A stretch of 26,402 nucleotides of DNA from Desulfosarcina sp. (GTDB lineage: Bacteria; Desulfobacterota; Desulfobacteria; Desulfobacterales; Desulfosarcinaceae), in the NCBI GenBank assembly GCA_018224455.1, contig JAGTUY010000226.1, positions 1-26,402 on the forward strand. The letters run 5' to 3'. The position numbers were made by a program, and so were the translations under genes. Shown here piece by piece: positions 15,331 to 23,376 of the stretch; position 1 is the first letter of the stretch, and every line of letters starts with the position of its first letter. The notes beneath the pieces were generated by a model. The model saw only the letters and a list, made by a program, of their open reading frames with translations. It was not told where the DNA came from and searched no databases.

Positions 15331-16698
15331 TTAGCGCATGCTTTTCATGCGCTCCTTGCGGCTGACAATCTCGCTGATGCGAATGCCATACTTCTCTTTT
15401 TCGACCACCACAAAACCCTTGGCGATCAGTGTCTGGTTGATCAGGATATCAACCGGTTCTCCCTCCATCTGCTCCAGTTCGACCACCGAGCCCGGCCCCA
15501 TTTTAAGGACATCATTGATTCGCTTTCGCGAGCGTCCCAGTTCCACGGTGACCTGCAGGGGAATGTCCATTACGAGACCGAGGTTTTTGAACTGATCGAC
15601 TTCGCTGCCAGTGCCGGCCGGCACCGCCGGTTGGACGTCTTCCGCCTGTATGCTCTTCTCTGCGGCCGCATCCGATCCTTCAGCGGCAGCGGCTTTTTCC
15701 CGTTTGACGCCGGCTTCGACGATGATGATGTGCTCCTTATGGGAAAAGAGAAATCGGGCGGTCTTGATCACGTGGGTGGGACTCACCTTGAAGTCCCGCC
15801 CGTTGGTGATGGCGGGGGTGGATAGTGCGCAGAAGAGGCCTGCATCCAAAAAATTGGACTTGAGGTTGCCGCCGATGATATTGCTCACTTCACGGATGAC
15901 ATCGTAGACCTCTTCCTTGCTTTCGACTTCATCGACTTTCCTGCCCAGCATGGCGGCGGTCATCTCCTTGCCGAAATCGTCATTGACCTGAATATTGAAC
16001 AAACCGTCCACGTCACCGGCAAAGGTGACCGATCCTACGGTTCGCATCTCTTCGGTAAAGGACTCGGGGACCTGCTGAATGGCTTCCACCTCCATATCCA
16101 GCATGGTGTGGAAGACGTCGATGACTGAGTTGACGATGGCCGTCTTGATGTCCACACCGGCGACCCGCTCCATGAGGGCCTCGCTGGTCAGATCGCTCAT
16201 CATAGCTGCTTTGGCGCCGATTTCCTCCTTGGCGCATAATTCTACCCATACATATTCATCTTTTTGCCGGAACGTGAATTTTAGCGGTGGGGCGATATCC
16301 GCCGGATCGATCTTGAAATCACTTCCCGACGTGATGGATGGCGTCGAAATGACGCAGGTGAGTCCGGCATTGAGAAATTCCGTTTTAAGATTTCCGGCCA
16401 CGATGTTGGCCAGTTCGCCGATCACATCGTTGATCTCCCCGTCGCTTTTGATTTCATCGGCCTCGATGGTCAGCATGGCGGAAGTCACCGTCCGGGCGAA
16501 CGCCTCGGCGAGATTGAAACGCATCACACCTACCACTTCGCCGCCGAAATGGATCGTTCCCACCATCCGGTTGTCGTTCATACCGGTGGCCGCGTTCTCC
16601 TCGACCGCCGTCAAAGTCATGGACATCATGGCGTCGAAGGCTTCGATGAGCGTTGACGTGATCGTCTGGCGTATGGTGTCGTCGGTGATTTTTTCCAT
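15331..16698 (-). CDS. CheX-CheX-FliN fusion (CheY-P phosphatase-like / motor-switch-like)
   Basis: This 455-residue protein has three domains. CheX-like 1 spans about residues 1-160 and has the phosphatase motif ExxN in GELANIVAGNLKTEF (E95, N98). CheX-like 2 spans about 185-332, with ExxN in REVSNIIGGNLKSNF (E270, N273). An Ala-rich linker (333-368) leads to a FliN/SpoA domain at 369-447 (MDIPLQVTVELGRSR, then LELEQ-like VVELEQMEGEPVDILIN). CheX/CheC proteins dephosphorylate CheY-P; FliN forms the flagellar C-ring. Bacillus FliY joins CheC to FliN, but with one phosphatase domain and a FliM-type N-terminal peptide, absent here. The ATG at 16698 has GGGGAG just upstream; a more distal start (16779) would lie upstream of the promoter. 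No other flagellar or chemotaxis gene is in the window. Confidence 0.88.
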   Translation of the reverse strand: MEKITDDTIRQTITSTLIEAFDAMMSMTLTAVEENAATGMNDNRMVGTIHFGGEVVGVMRFNLAEAFARTVTSAMLTIEADEIKSDGEINDVIGELANIVAGNLKTEFLNAGLTCVISTPSITSGSDFKIDPADIAPPLKFTFRQKDEYVWVELCAKEEIGAKAAMMSDLTSEALMERVAGVDIKTAIVNSVIDVFHTMLDMEVEAIQQVPESFTEEMRTVGSVTFAGDVDGLFNIQVNDDFGKEMTAAMLGRKVDEVESKEEVYDVIREVSNIIGGNLKSNFLDAGLFCALSTPAITNGRDFKVSPTHVIKTARFLFSHKEHIIIVEAGVKREKAAAAEGSDAAAEKSIQAEDVQPAVPAGTGSEVDQFKNLGLVMDIPLQVTVELGRSRKRINDVLKMGPGSVVELEQMEGEPVDILINQTLIAKGFVVVEKEKYGIRISEIVSRKERMKSMR

Positions 16699-16736
16699 CG
16701 GCTCCCCGTGGGTCTCGCGGTTATTTAACGGCTCCC

Positions 16737-16766
16737 ATAGTAAGGGCGTTTTCCGATTTTTGTCAA
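16737..16766 (-). promoter_or_regulatory. Promoter of the CheX-CheX-FliN gene
   Basis: On the minus strand TTGACA (16766-16761) and TACTAT (16742-16737) are 18 bp apart, with a perfect -35 and four of six for the -10. The -35 lies inside a 17-bp perfect palindrome. The start near 16730 gives a leader of about 30 nt. Confidence 0.6.
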
Positions 16767-16776
16767 TGATTGACAA
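16760..16776. promoter_or_regulatory. 17-bp perfect palindrome over the -35 box (possible operator)
   Basis: TTGTCAATGATTGACAA is fully symmetric around the central G at 16768. It covers the -35 of the CheX-CheX-FliN promoter and lies just past the fhs terminator. A dimeric regulator bound here would block the promoter. Its cognate protein is unknown. Confidence 0.45.
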
Positions 16777-16777
16777 C

Positions 16778-16806
16778 AAAAAAGGCCCGGGCAGAGCGCC
16801 CGGGCC
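16778..16806 (-). terminator. Rho-independent terminator of fhs
   Basis: GGCCCGGGC (16784-16792) and GCCCGGGCC (16798-16806) make a perfect 9-bp GC stem with a 5-nt loop; on the minus strand it is followed by six T residues. It ends fhs 28 bp past its stop. Confidence 0.92.
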
Positions 16807-16833
16807 GATGTTGATGCAACCTGTTGAATCGAT

Positions 16834-18597
16834 TTAGAACAGACCGGTCACCTTTCCGGTTGCCGGGTCGACGTCGATGCGACGGAAAGCCGGGTTGGAA
16901 CTGGTTCCCGGCATGAGGCTGATGGTACCCGCGCAGGGGCACAGGAACTTGGCACCGGAGTAGATCAGCACGTCGCGAATGGGCAGCCGCCAACCCTTGG
17001 GCACGCCCTTTTTGACCGGGTCGTGGCTCAGGGAGAGATGGGACTTGACCATCATGGTGGCAAAGTCGGCGTACTGGGGATCGTTTTCCAGCATTTCGGC
17101 CTTGGCGTTGGCTTCCGCTGACCAATCCACGCCATCGGCGCCGTAGACTTCCTTGGCGATCGTTGCTACGCGGTCGCGCAGCTTCATCTCCAGCGGGTAG
17201 AGGAACTTGAAGTTGTTCTTTTCGTTGCAGGCGTCGATGACCGCATCGGCGAATTCCAGGGCGCCGTCGCCGCCTTTTTCCCAGTGTTTGGACTCGGCAC
17301 AGCGGGCGCCGGCCGCCTCGGCCGCCTTTTTGACGATGGCCACCTCAGCGTCGGTATCGGTATAGAAGCGGTTGACGCAGACCACCGGGTTGATGCCGGC
17401 CTTGCGGATGACGCCGATCATGTGGACCATGTTCTCGCAGCCTTTTTCCACCAGTTCGAGGTTTTCCTTGGTGTAGGCTTCGTCCATGGCTTTTCCGGCA
17501 ACGACCTTGGGCCCGCCGCCGTGCATCTTCAGGGCGCGTATGGTTGCCGTCAGCACGGATACGTGGGGCTTGAGGCCGGAGAAGCGGCATTTCACGTTCC
17601 AGAACTTCTCGAAACCGATGTCGGCGGCAAATCCGGACTCGGTGACATGATAGTCAAAGCACTTCAATCCGACACGGTCGGCGATGATGGAGCTCTGGCC
17701 CACGGCAATGTTCGCGAAGGGCCCGGCGTGCACGAAGCAGGGGTTGTACTCGGCGGTGCACATCAGCGTCGGGTTGACGGTGTTGCGCATGAAGGCGGCC
17801 ATGGCATTGCCCACTTCCAGGTCACGGCAGGTGACCGGTTTGCCGCTCTTGTCGAAGGCCACGGTGATGTTGTTGATGCGCTCCTTCAGGTCGCCCAGGT
17901 CGGTGGCCACGGCCAGGATGGCCATCAGCTCGGAGCCCACGGCAATGCCGAACTTGCTCTGCATGGTGAAACCGTCGGTGCGGCCGCCGATCCCGATGAT
18001 GATGTTGCGCAGGGCCTGGGCGCAGAAGTCGATGATCCAGCCCATCTCCACGCGGGTGGGATCGATGTCCAGGCGGCGCATGCCGGTGAGGCGGGCCAGC
18101 TGCTCGTCGTTGTAGTTGCGCTCATGCTGCATGCGGGCGGTCATGGCCACCATGGCCAGGTTGTGGGCATTCATGATATCGTTGATGTCGCCGGTGAGAC
18201 CCAGGGAGAACTCGGTCATGGGGATCAGCAGGGAGTTGCCGCCGCCGGCCGCGGTTCCCTTGACGTTCATGGTGGGGCCACCGGAGGGCTGACGCAGGGC
18301 TCCGCCCACATTGACACCACGTTTGCCAAGGCCTTCCATAAGGCCGCAGGAGGTGGTGCTTTTGCCTTCACCCAGCGGCGTCGGGGTGATGGCGGTGACT
18401 TCGATGTACTTGCCGTCGGGTTTGTCTTTCAGTCGGTCGATTACTTTCAGGAAATCAATTTTGGCCAGACGCCCCATGGGAAGCATTTCATCTTTCTGGA
18501 GCCCCAGCGTCTCCTGCCATTGTTCCGGCGTCGGCATATTTTCTTCCGCTGCTTCTGAAATCTGCCAGTCCGCCATATTCACCGCATCGTAAGCCAT
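16834..18597 (-). CDS. fhs: Formate-tetrahydrofolate ligase
   Basis: FTHFS joins formate and tetrahydrofolate at the cost of ATP, the entry step of the methyl branch of the Wood-Ljungdahl pathway. In sulfate reducers that oxidise acetate it runs in reverse or serves C1 supply. The 587-residue product is full length for the bacterial enzyme. Visible are AITPTPLGEGKSTTSCGL (ATP loop, residues 73-81), the GGALRQPSGGPTMNVKG region, FSLGLTGDINDI, VRNTVNPTLM-like MRNTVNPTLMCTAEYNPCFV and GIRDVLIYSGAKFL-like RDVLIYSGAKFLCPC. The ATG has GGAGG 9 bp upstream. Other pathway genes are not adjacent. It has its own promoter, a long leader and a strong terminator, so it is a single-gene unit. Confidence 0.97.
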   Translation of the reverse strand: MAYDAVNMADWQISEAAEENMPTPEQWQETLGLQKDEMLPMGRLAKIDFLKVIDRLKDKPDGKYIEVTAITPTPLGEGKSTTSCGLMEGLGKRGVNVGGALRQPSGGPTMNVKGTAAGGGNSLLIPMTEFSLGLTGDINDIMNAHNLAMVAMTARMQHERNYNDEQLARLTGMRRLDIDPTRVEMGWIIDFCAQALRNIIIGIGGRTDGFTMQSKFGIAVGSELMAILAVATDLGDLKERINNITVAFDKSGKPVTCRDLEVGNAMAAFMRNTVNPTLMCTAEYNPCFVHAGPFANIAVGQSSIIADRVGLKCFDYHVTESGFAADIGFEKFWNVKCRFSGLKPHVSVLTATIRALKMHGGGPKVVAGKAMDEAYTKENLELVEKGCENMVHMIGVIRKAGINPVVCVNRFYTDTDAEVAIVKKAAEAAGARCAESKHWEKGGDGALEFADAVIDACNEKNNFKFLYPLEMKLRDRVATIAKEVYGADGVDWSAEANAKAEMLENDPQYADFATMMVKSHLSLSHDPVKKGVPKGWRLPIRDVLIYSGAKFLCPCAGTISLMPGTSSNPAFRRIDVDPATGKVTGLF

Positions 18598-18615
18598 CTA
18601 TCCATTCCTCCTTTA

Positions 18616-18660
18616 GTTAATGATTAACAATGGGGGGCCCTGATGGCCCATCACCAGGTG
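18616..18660 (-). promoter_or_regulatory. Structured part of the fhs leader
   Basis: Two perfect palindromes sit side by side before the fhs ribosome-binding site: GTTAATGATTAAC (18616-18628) and TGATGGCCCATCA (18641-18653). A GGTGC/GCACC hairpin follows at 18658-18671. In RNA they would form stems close to the AGGAGG. I recognise no known riboswitch class. Confidence 0.35.
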
Positions 18661-18753
18661 CCGCTGCACCGTCAGATCACACGAAAAACGCGATCGAATT
18701 GATTTAAGGTTAGAATGATCGAAATTTTCCCGGGGACCCAGAAAAACGCGCTC

Positions 18754-18782
18754 AATCTAACACGCCTGTCCGATTTTGGCAA
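18754..18782 (-). promoter_or_regulatory. Promoter of fhs
   Basis: On the minus strand TTGCCA (18782-18777) and TAGATT (18759-18754) lie 17 bp apart: five of six for the -35 and four of six for the -10. The start near 18747 gives a leader of about 150 nt. Confidence 0.6.
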
Positions 18783-18887
18783 GACTTATATGGTTGACCA
18801 AAACCGTATTCAATAGAATTATAACATACTGTAAAATATAACTAATACGTAAGAACGAGACCGGTTGGAAGTACCGTCGGCCGCCCC

Positions 18888-20864
18888 TCAGGCGCCGTTG
18901 CCCTGAAGATGATAGAGCCGGTAATAAAATCCCTGTTTCGTCATCAGCGAATCATGATTTCCGGTTTCCACCATCACGCCGTTGTTGAGCACCACAATTC
19001 GGTCGGCCGTTCGGGCGGTGGTGAGACGGTGGGCCACCACCACGCAGGTGCGACCGCGCATCAGGTTGGCGATGGCATCCTGCAAGTGGACTTCCGTCTG
19101 GGAGTCCACATAGGAGGTGGCTTCATCCAGAATGATCATTTCCGGATCCGCCGAAAAGGCACGGGCGACCGAGATCAACTGGCGTTCGCCGCTGGACAGG
19201 GAAGCGCCTCCTTCCGAGATGCGGGCGTCCAAACCGTCCGAAAAGCGGGCGGCCAGGTCCCGGCAGCGGGAGGCGTCAAGGATATTCGCCTGCTGTTGAA
19301 GGGAGAGGCCGTCGGCAGCAAAGAAAATATTCGCTTTCAATGTGCCGGTGAACAGGAACGGATCCTGCATGACCAGCGCGATCCGTTTTCTCAGCACTGC
19401 CGGCCGTATCTGTCTGCAGTCGATGCCATTGAAGCTGACCGAGCCGGCGGTGGGCTCGTAAAAGCGTACCAGCAGATTCACCAACGAGGTTTTACCTGAT
19501 CCGGTGGCGCCGACAATGGCAATGGTTTCCCCGGCATGGATGGTCAGATCAATGTCTTTAAGCACGGGTTCGCCTGCATTGTAAGCCAGCGATACGGACG
19601 CGAAACGGATCTCTTCCAACGGGCCCGGGGTATGAAGATTGTCCAGCTCAGGCGCGCTGTCGGCACGGGCGTCCATGAGCAGAAATATCCGTTCGGCGGA
19701 AGCCATGGCATTTTGCAGGAGATTGTACTTTTCCGCCAGGTCCCGGATGGGGCGGAAAAACATTTTCATGTAGGCGATAAAAGCAGCCAGCGCGCCGATG
19801 CTCACCGTCTGGTCCAGCACGTGGGAACCGCCGAAATAGACGACGATGGCGATGGCGGTGACACCCAGGATTTCGATGACGGGCATGAACACGGCGAAGA
19901 TATTGATCTGGCGCATGCCCACAAGGTAGTTGTCGTGGTTCAGTCCAGCAAAGGAATCGAAGTTCTCCCGCTCACGGCGAAATGTCTGGATCACCTTGAT
20001 GCCGGCGATGGTTTCGGAAAAACGGGTGTTGATTTGAGCCACCTGGATGCGCAGCTCCCGAAATACGTCGCGGACCTTTCGGGAAAATCCAAAGGCCGTT
20101 GCCGCCACCAGCGGCAATACGGCGAAGGTCATCAACGCCAGGGGCCAGTCCATGGCGAGAAGTATAATGGCGATGCCCGCCAGCAGAAACATATCCTTGA
20201 AGACCATTGAGATAAAAGAGGTGAACATGTCATGCATGTTCTGAATGTCGTTGGTCACCCGGGTTACCAGGCGGGCAATGGGATTGCGGGTGAAAAAGCG
20301 CAGGGGCATCGCCTGGATATGACGGTACAGGCCAACGCGCAGGTCGTGCATGATCCGATGGCCGGCCATCTCCATGATCAGATTCTGGGCGAAGGTAAAG
20401 ATGAAAATGGCCACCACCACCCCTAAAAACAGCGCGACGATGCGCAGCAGACCGGACAAATCCTTATGCCGCAGCCGGCTTAAGCTGGAATGGTCGAGGC
20501 GCTCCAGGTCTGTCAGCCGGATGACTGCCTGATCTTCCCGGATCTGAAACCGATTTTTTTCCCGGTCAACCACCTCGGCAACGACAGGATCCTTCAGGTC
20601 AACCGACAGCCACCGTCCATCGGCCTGTCCGGTATCGCCCGTCCCGCCTGAAATTCGGTTCCGGGGAACAATGTGGCGGTCGATGATCTCCTTGGTGATG
20701 TAGGGGACGGACAGCTCCAGCAGGGTAATGGCCACAACCAGGACTACGGATAGCGCCAGTTTGGTCCGATGGGGTGAGGCATAGGGCAGGACGCGGCGAA
20801 GCAGATTCAAATCATAGGGCTTTCCCAGGCGCTGCTCTTCGTCGTAGCCGTAATCAAATCGCAT
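18888..20864 (-). CDS. ABC exporter half-transporter, subunit with the intact catalytic site
   Basis: This 658-residue protein fuses a six-helix exporter membrane domain to an ATPase domain. Walker A is GATGSGKTS; the signature is SSGERQ rather than SGGQ (about residue 557); Walker B is IILDEATSYVD with the catalytic Glu (E581), and the H-loop is VVAHRLTTA (H612). Between the first two membrane helices there is an unusual ~70-residue insert (about 66-134) rich in charged residues and predicted outside the membrane. ATG 20864 has AGGAG 7 bp upstream and overlaps the end of the partner gene by 11 bp; an upstream in-frame start (20906) lacks this. The pair forms a heterodimeric exporter of the BmrCD/TM287-288 kind; the substrate (drug, lipid or peptide) is unknown. 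Confidence 0.92.
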   Translation of the reverse strand: MRFDYGYDEEQRLGKPYDLNLLRRVLPYASPHRTKLALSVVLVVAITLLELSVPYITKEIIDRHIVPRNRISGGTGDTGQADGRWLSVDLKDPVVAEVVDREKNRFQIREDQAVIRLTDLERLDHSSLSRLRHKDLSGLLRIVALFLGVVVAIFIFTFAQNLIMEMAGHRIMHDLRVGLYRHIQAMPLRFFTRNPIARLVTRVTNDIQNMHDMFTSFISMVFKDMFLLAGIAIILLAMDWPLALMTFAVLPLVAATAFGFSRKVRDVFRELRIQVAQINTRFSETIAGIKVIQTFRRERENFDSFAGLNHDNYLVGMRQINIFAVFMPVIEILGVTAIAIVVYFGGSHVLDQTVSIGALAAFIAYMKMFFRPIRDLAEKYNLLQNAMASAERIFLLMDARADSAPELDNLHTPGPLEEIRFASVSLAYNAGEPVLKDIDLTIHAGETIAIVGATGSGKTSLVNLLVRFYEPTAGSVSFNGIDCRQIRPAVLRKRIALVMQDPFLFTGTLKANIFFAADGLSLQQQANILDASRCRDLAARFSDGLDARISEGGASLSSGERQLISVARAFSADPEMIILDEATSYVDSQTEVHLQDAIANLMRGRTCVVVAHRLTTARTADRIVVLNNGVMVETGNHDSLMTKQGFYYRLYHLQGNGA

Positions 20865-22590
20865 CTTCGAGCTCCTGGAGTCCGTGGGCCCGGGCGTAAT
20901 ATCCACCGGCGGCCATCAATTGCGCGTGGCTGCCGCTGGTGACGATCCGTCCCTTTTCCATCACCACGATTTGATCCGCATGGCGCACCGCCGACAGCCG
21001 GTGAGAGATGACGATCAGGGTTTTGTCTCCCGCCATGCGCCGCAGGGTGTCCACGATGCGGGCGGCCGTGCGGGTATCCACCTGGCTTACCGGGTCGTCG
21101 AGAACCAGAATGGGTGCGTCATTGAGCAGGGCCCGGGCCAAGGCCACGCGCTGTTTTTGTCCGCCAGACAGGATCACCCCCTTTTCCCCCACCACCGTGT
21201 CGAATCCGTGGGGCAATTCGTCGATGGTGCCGTCCAGTGCTGCCAGGCGCGTTGCCCGTTGCAGGTCTGCGTCCGCGACGCCTTTGCCGCCGAAGGTGAT
21301 ATTCTCTCGGACCGTGCCCGCGAACAGAAAGGGTTCCTGGGGAGAAATGGACACCAGTGACCGCAGCGACCTGATCGTCAACTGGCGGATGTCGGTTTCA
21401 TCGATGCGAATGCTGCCCGAACCCGCATCGTACAGGCGCATCAATAAAAGCATCATCGTGGTTTTTCCGGCGCCCGGCGGTCCCACGACGCCCAACGTTT
21501 GACCCTTTTTTACGCGTATATCGATCCGGTCGAGAACGTTGCCGCGGCCCGGGTCGTAGGCAAAGCTGACGTTTTCAAATATCAGCGTCCGTTCAAACCC
21601 GGAGACGGAAATGGCATCCTGGGCTTCGGCCAACTCGGGACGGGTGCTGAAGATGCCGTCCAGGCGGTCCAGGGATGCGCGGCCGCGCTGGATCAGATTG
21701 GTCACCCAGCCCAGGGCCATCATGGGCCAGGTGAGCAGACCCAGATAGCTGATGAAGGCCACAAAATCACCGGGGGTGATTCTGGCGAACAAGGTCTGAC
21801 GTCCGCCTTGAAACAGGACGATGGCCAGGCTCAGGTTGGTGAGCAGCATCATCAGTGGGAAAAACGCGCCGGTGATTTTTACCAAGTCAATATTCTCGTG
21901 CACATAGGCGTTGGAGATGCGGGTGATCGCTTTGGCTTCGGCGGCTTGGGCGTTGTAGGCCATGATCACGCGGATACCGGCAAAACGTTCCCGGACCGCC
22001 TCGGTGAGTTCACTGAAGGCACCCTGTACCCGCTTGTAGCGGCGATGCATCCGCCGGCTGAAAAAACGGGTGCCCAAAACGATCAGGGGCATGGGAATCA
22101 GCACGTACAGGGTCAACTCCAGGTTGATATAGACCATGAAGCCGATGGCTGCCGATCCCAAGAACAGGGCGTCATTCAAGGCCACCAACCCCATCCCGGA
22201 TGCCATGCGCACCTGCTGGATGTCGTTGGTGGCGTGGGCCATGAGGTCGCCGGTGCGCATCTGGTCGAAATAGGCCGGCGACAGGGTTTGAATATGGGCG
22301 AAAAGCCGGTTGCGCAGGGCCTCTTCGGTCTTGCGGGCGGTTCCCAGGAGGCAGCGGCGCCAAAAGAACCGGAAAAAGCCGATACAGAGCCCCAGGGATA
22401 GAATGGTCACGGCATGATTCAACAGGCCGCTGTGATCCACCTGCAGGAGCGTCAAGTCGTCGACCACCCGCTTGATGACGCGGGGGATGAAAAGCTGGAG
22501 CAGGTCCACCACGATCAGGCACAGCAGGCCGAACAGAATGATGCTTCGGTTGGCAATCAGGTAGGGTTGTATCAGCTTGAAGGATTTCAT
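20854..22590 (-). CDS. ABC exporter half-transporter, subunit with the degenerate catalytic site
   Basis: This 578-residue membrane-ATPase fusion is the partner of the next gene. Walker A is GPPGAGKTT (370-378), the signature is canonical LSGGQ (474-478), and the H-loop is VISHRLSAV (His530). Walker B reads ILVLDDPVSQVD, with Asp499 where the catalytic Glu normally stands. With the partner's altered signature (SSGERQ), this gives one degenerate and one normal ATP site, as known for heterodimeric exporters of the BmrCD type. GAGG lies 4-5 bp before the ATG. The stop overlaps the partner's start by 11 bp, so the two are translated together in a fixed ratio. A promoter lies in the gap before it. 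Confidence 0.92.
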   Translation of the reverse strand: MKSFKLIQPYLIANRSIILFGLLCLIVVDLLQLFIPRVIKRVVDDLTLLQVDHSGLLNHAVTILSLGLCIGFFRFFWRRCLLGTARKTEEALRNRLFAHIQTLSPAYFDQMRTGDLMAHATNDIQQVRMASGMGLVALNDALFLGSAAIGFMVYINLELTLYVLIPMPLIVLGTRFFSRRMHRRYKRVQGAFSELTEAVRERFAGIRVIMAYNAQAAEAKAITRISNAYVHENIDLVKITGAFFPLMMLLTNLSLAIVLFQGGRQTLFARITPGDFVAFISYLGLLTWPMMALGWVTNLIQRGRASLDRLDGIFSTRPELAEAQDAISVSGFERTLIFENVSFAYDPGRGNVLDRIDIRVKKGQTLGVVGPPGAGKTTMMLLLMRLYDAGSGSIRIDETDIRQLTIRSLRSLVSISPQEPFLFAGTVRENITFGGKGVADADLQRATRLAALDGTIDELPHGFDTVVGEKGVILSGGQKQRVALARALLNDAPILVLDDPVSQVDTRTAARIVDTLRRMAGDKTLIVISHRLSAVRHADQIVVMEKGRIVTSGSHAQLMAAGGYYARAHGLQELEDAI

Positions 22591-22679
22591 CGGTCCTCAT
22601 CTACCGCGTTGAATGGCTCGCCTGCAGGCAACCTGCCCGACCACCGGCGGTTGTCACTGGGCGAATGGGCGTGACTTTC

Positions 22680-22708
22680 AAGGTAAGGCAGGAACGGCAA
22701 GTGGTCAA
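22680..22708 (-). promoter_or_regulatory. Possible promoter of the ABC exporter operon
   Basis: On the minus strand TTGACC (22708-22703) and TACCTT (22685-22680) lie 17 bp apart: five of six for the -35, three of six for the -10. It sits in the 147-bp gap between the phosphatase and ABC genes. Confidence 0.4.
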
Positions 22709-22737
22709 ACGGTTGGCGGATACTTGACATCGGGTCA

Positions 22738-23376
22738 TCAGGCCGGACGCAGGTTTATGGCCTGAACCCGATACCCGTTGGCATGCCGGCCAATCAGATT
22801 CATGGCCCCGAAGTCCTGGGCAATGCGAAAGAGGTTTTCCGGCGGCATGCCCAACAGGTGGCAGAGAATCATTCGGTTGACGCCGGCATGAGCCACCATC
22901 AATAGGTTCCCGCCGGCTTGATCGACCACCTCTTCAAAGACCGGGACCACGCGTTGCTGCAGGTCCAGGAAGCTTTCCCCTCCCGGTGGCCGGAACCGGG
23001 CCATTTCCAGCCCGCGTTGTCGAAAAGCATCGGGCCAGCGTTTTCTGACCCGTCGGAATGTCATTCCGTCCCAGCAACCCAGGTTGATTTCTCGCAGGCT
23101 GGCCAGCGGCTCGACGATGATGGGGCGGTCGGTGCAAAGGATGCGGGCGGTTTCCATGCAGCGGGACAGATCGCTGGAAATGATGCGCGCGACCGGCACG
23201 TCGGAGAGCCATTCCTGCCAGCGTTTCGCCTGGCGGCGCCCCACGTGACTCAGCGGAGGATCCGTCTGACCGATGAAGCGTCTTTCATCGGATTCCTTCA
23301 GGGGTTCCCCGTGGCGAAGCAGTAGAACCTTTTTTTGACGACCGGACATCAACCCGGGGTTGAGGATATTTCTCAT
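22738..23376 (-). CDS. Histidine phosphatase superfamily protein (phosphoglycerate-mutase-like)
   Basis: This 212-residue protein has the RHG motif VLLLRHGEPL with the phospho-accepting His, SSDLSRCMETARIL, LREINLGCWDGMTF (second conserved acid), RPPGGESFLDLQQRV, and VAHAGVNRMILCHLLG (second catalytic His). This pattern matches alpha-ribazole-phosphatase or phosphoglycerate-mutase-like enzymes; no other cobalamin genes are near, so the substrate is open. I chose the ATG at 23376, which overlaps the stop of the MobA-HD gene as ATGA and implies coupled translation. A GTG 9 bp upstream is also possible. Confidence 0.88.
   Translation of the reverse strand: MRNILNPGLMSGRQKKVLLLRHGEPLKESDERRFIGQTDPPLSHVGRRQAKRWQEWLSDVPVARIISSDLSRCMETARILCTDRPIIVEPLASLREINLGCWDGMTFRRVRKRWPDAFRQRGLEMARFRPPGGESFLDLQQRVVPVFEEVVDQAGGNLLMVAHAGVNRMILCHLLGMPPENLFRIAQDFGAMNLIGRHANGYRVQAINLRPA

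Noticed and set aside
17284..18558. A 424-codon open frame on the plus strand
   Set aside because: It is antisense to fhs, His/Gly/Asp-rich in a way typical of a mirror frame of GC-rich coding sequence, and matches no family.
18598..18750. Known riboswitch in the fhs leader
   Set aside because: The palindromes do not match a tetrahydrofolate or other riboswitch pattern that I can recognise.
21499..22401. A 300-codon open frame on the plus strand
   Set aside because: Antisense to the ABC exporter gene, with Gln/Gly/His-rich composition of a shadow frame.
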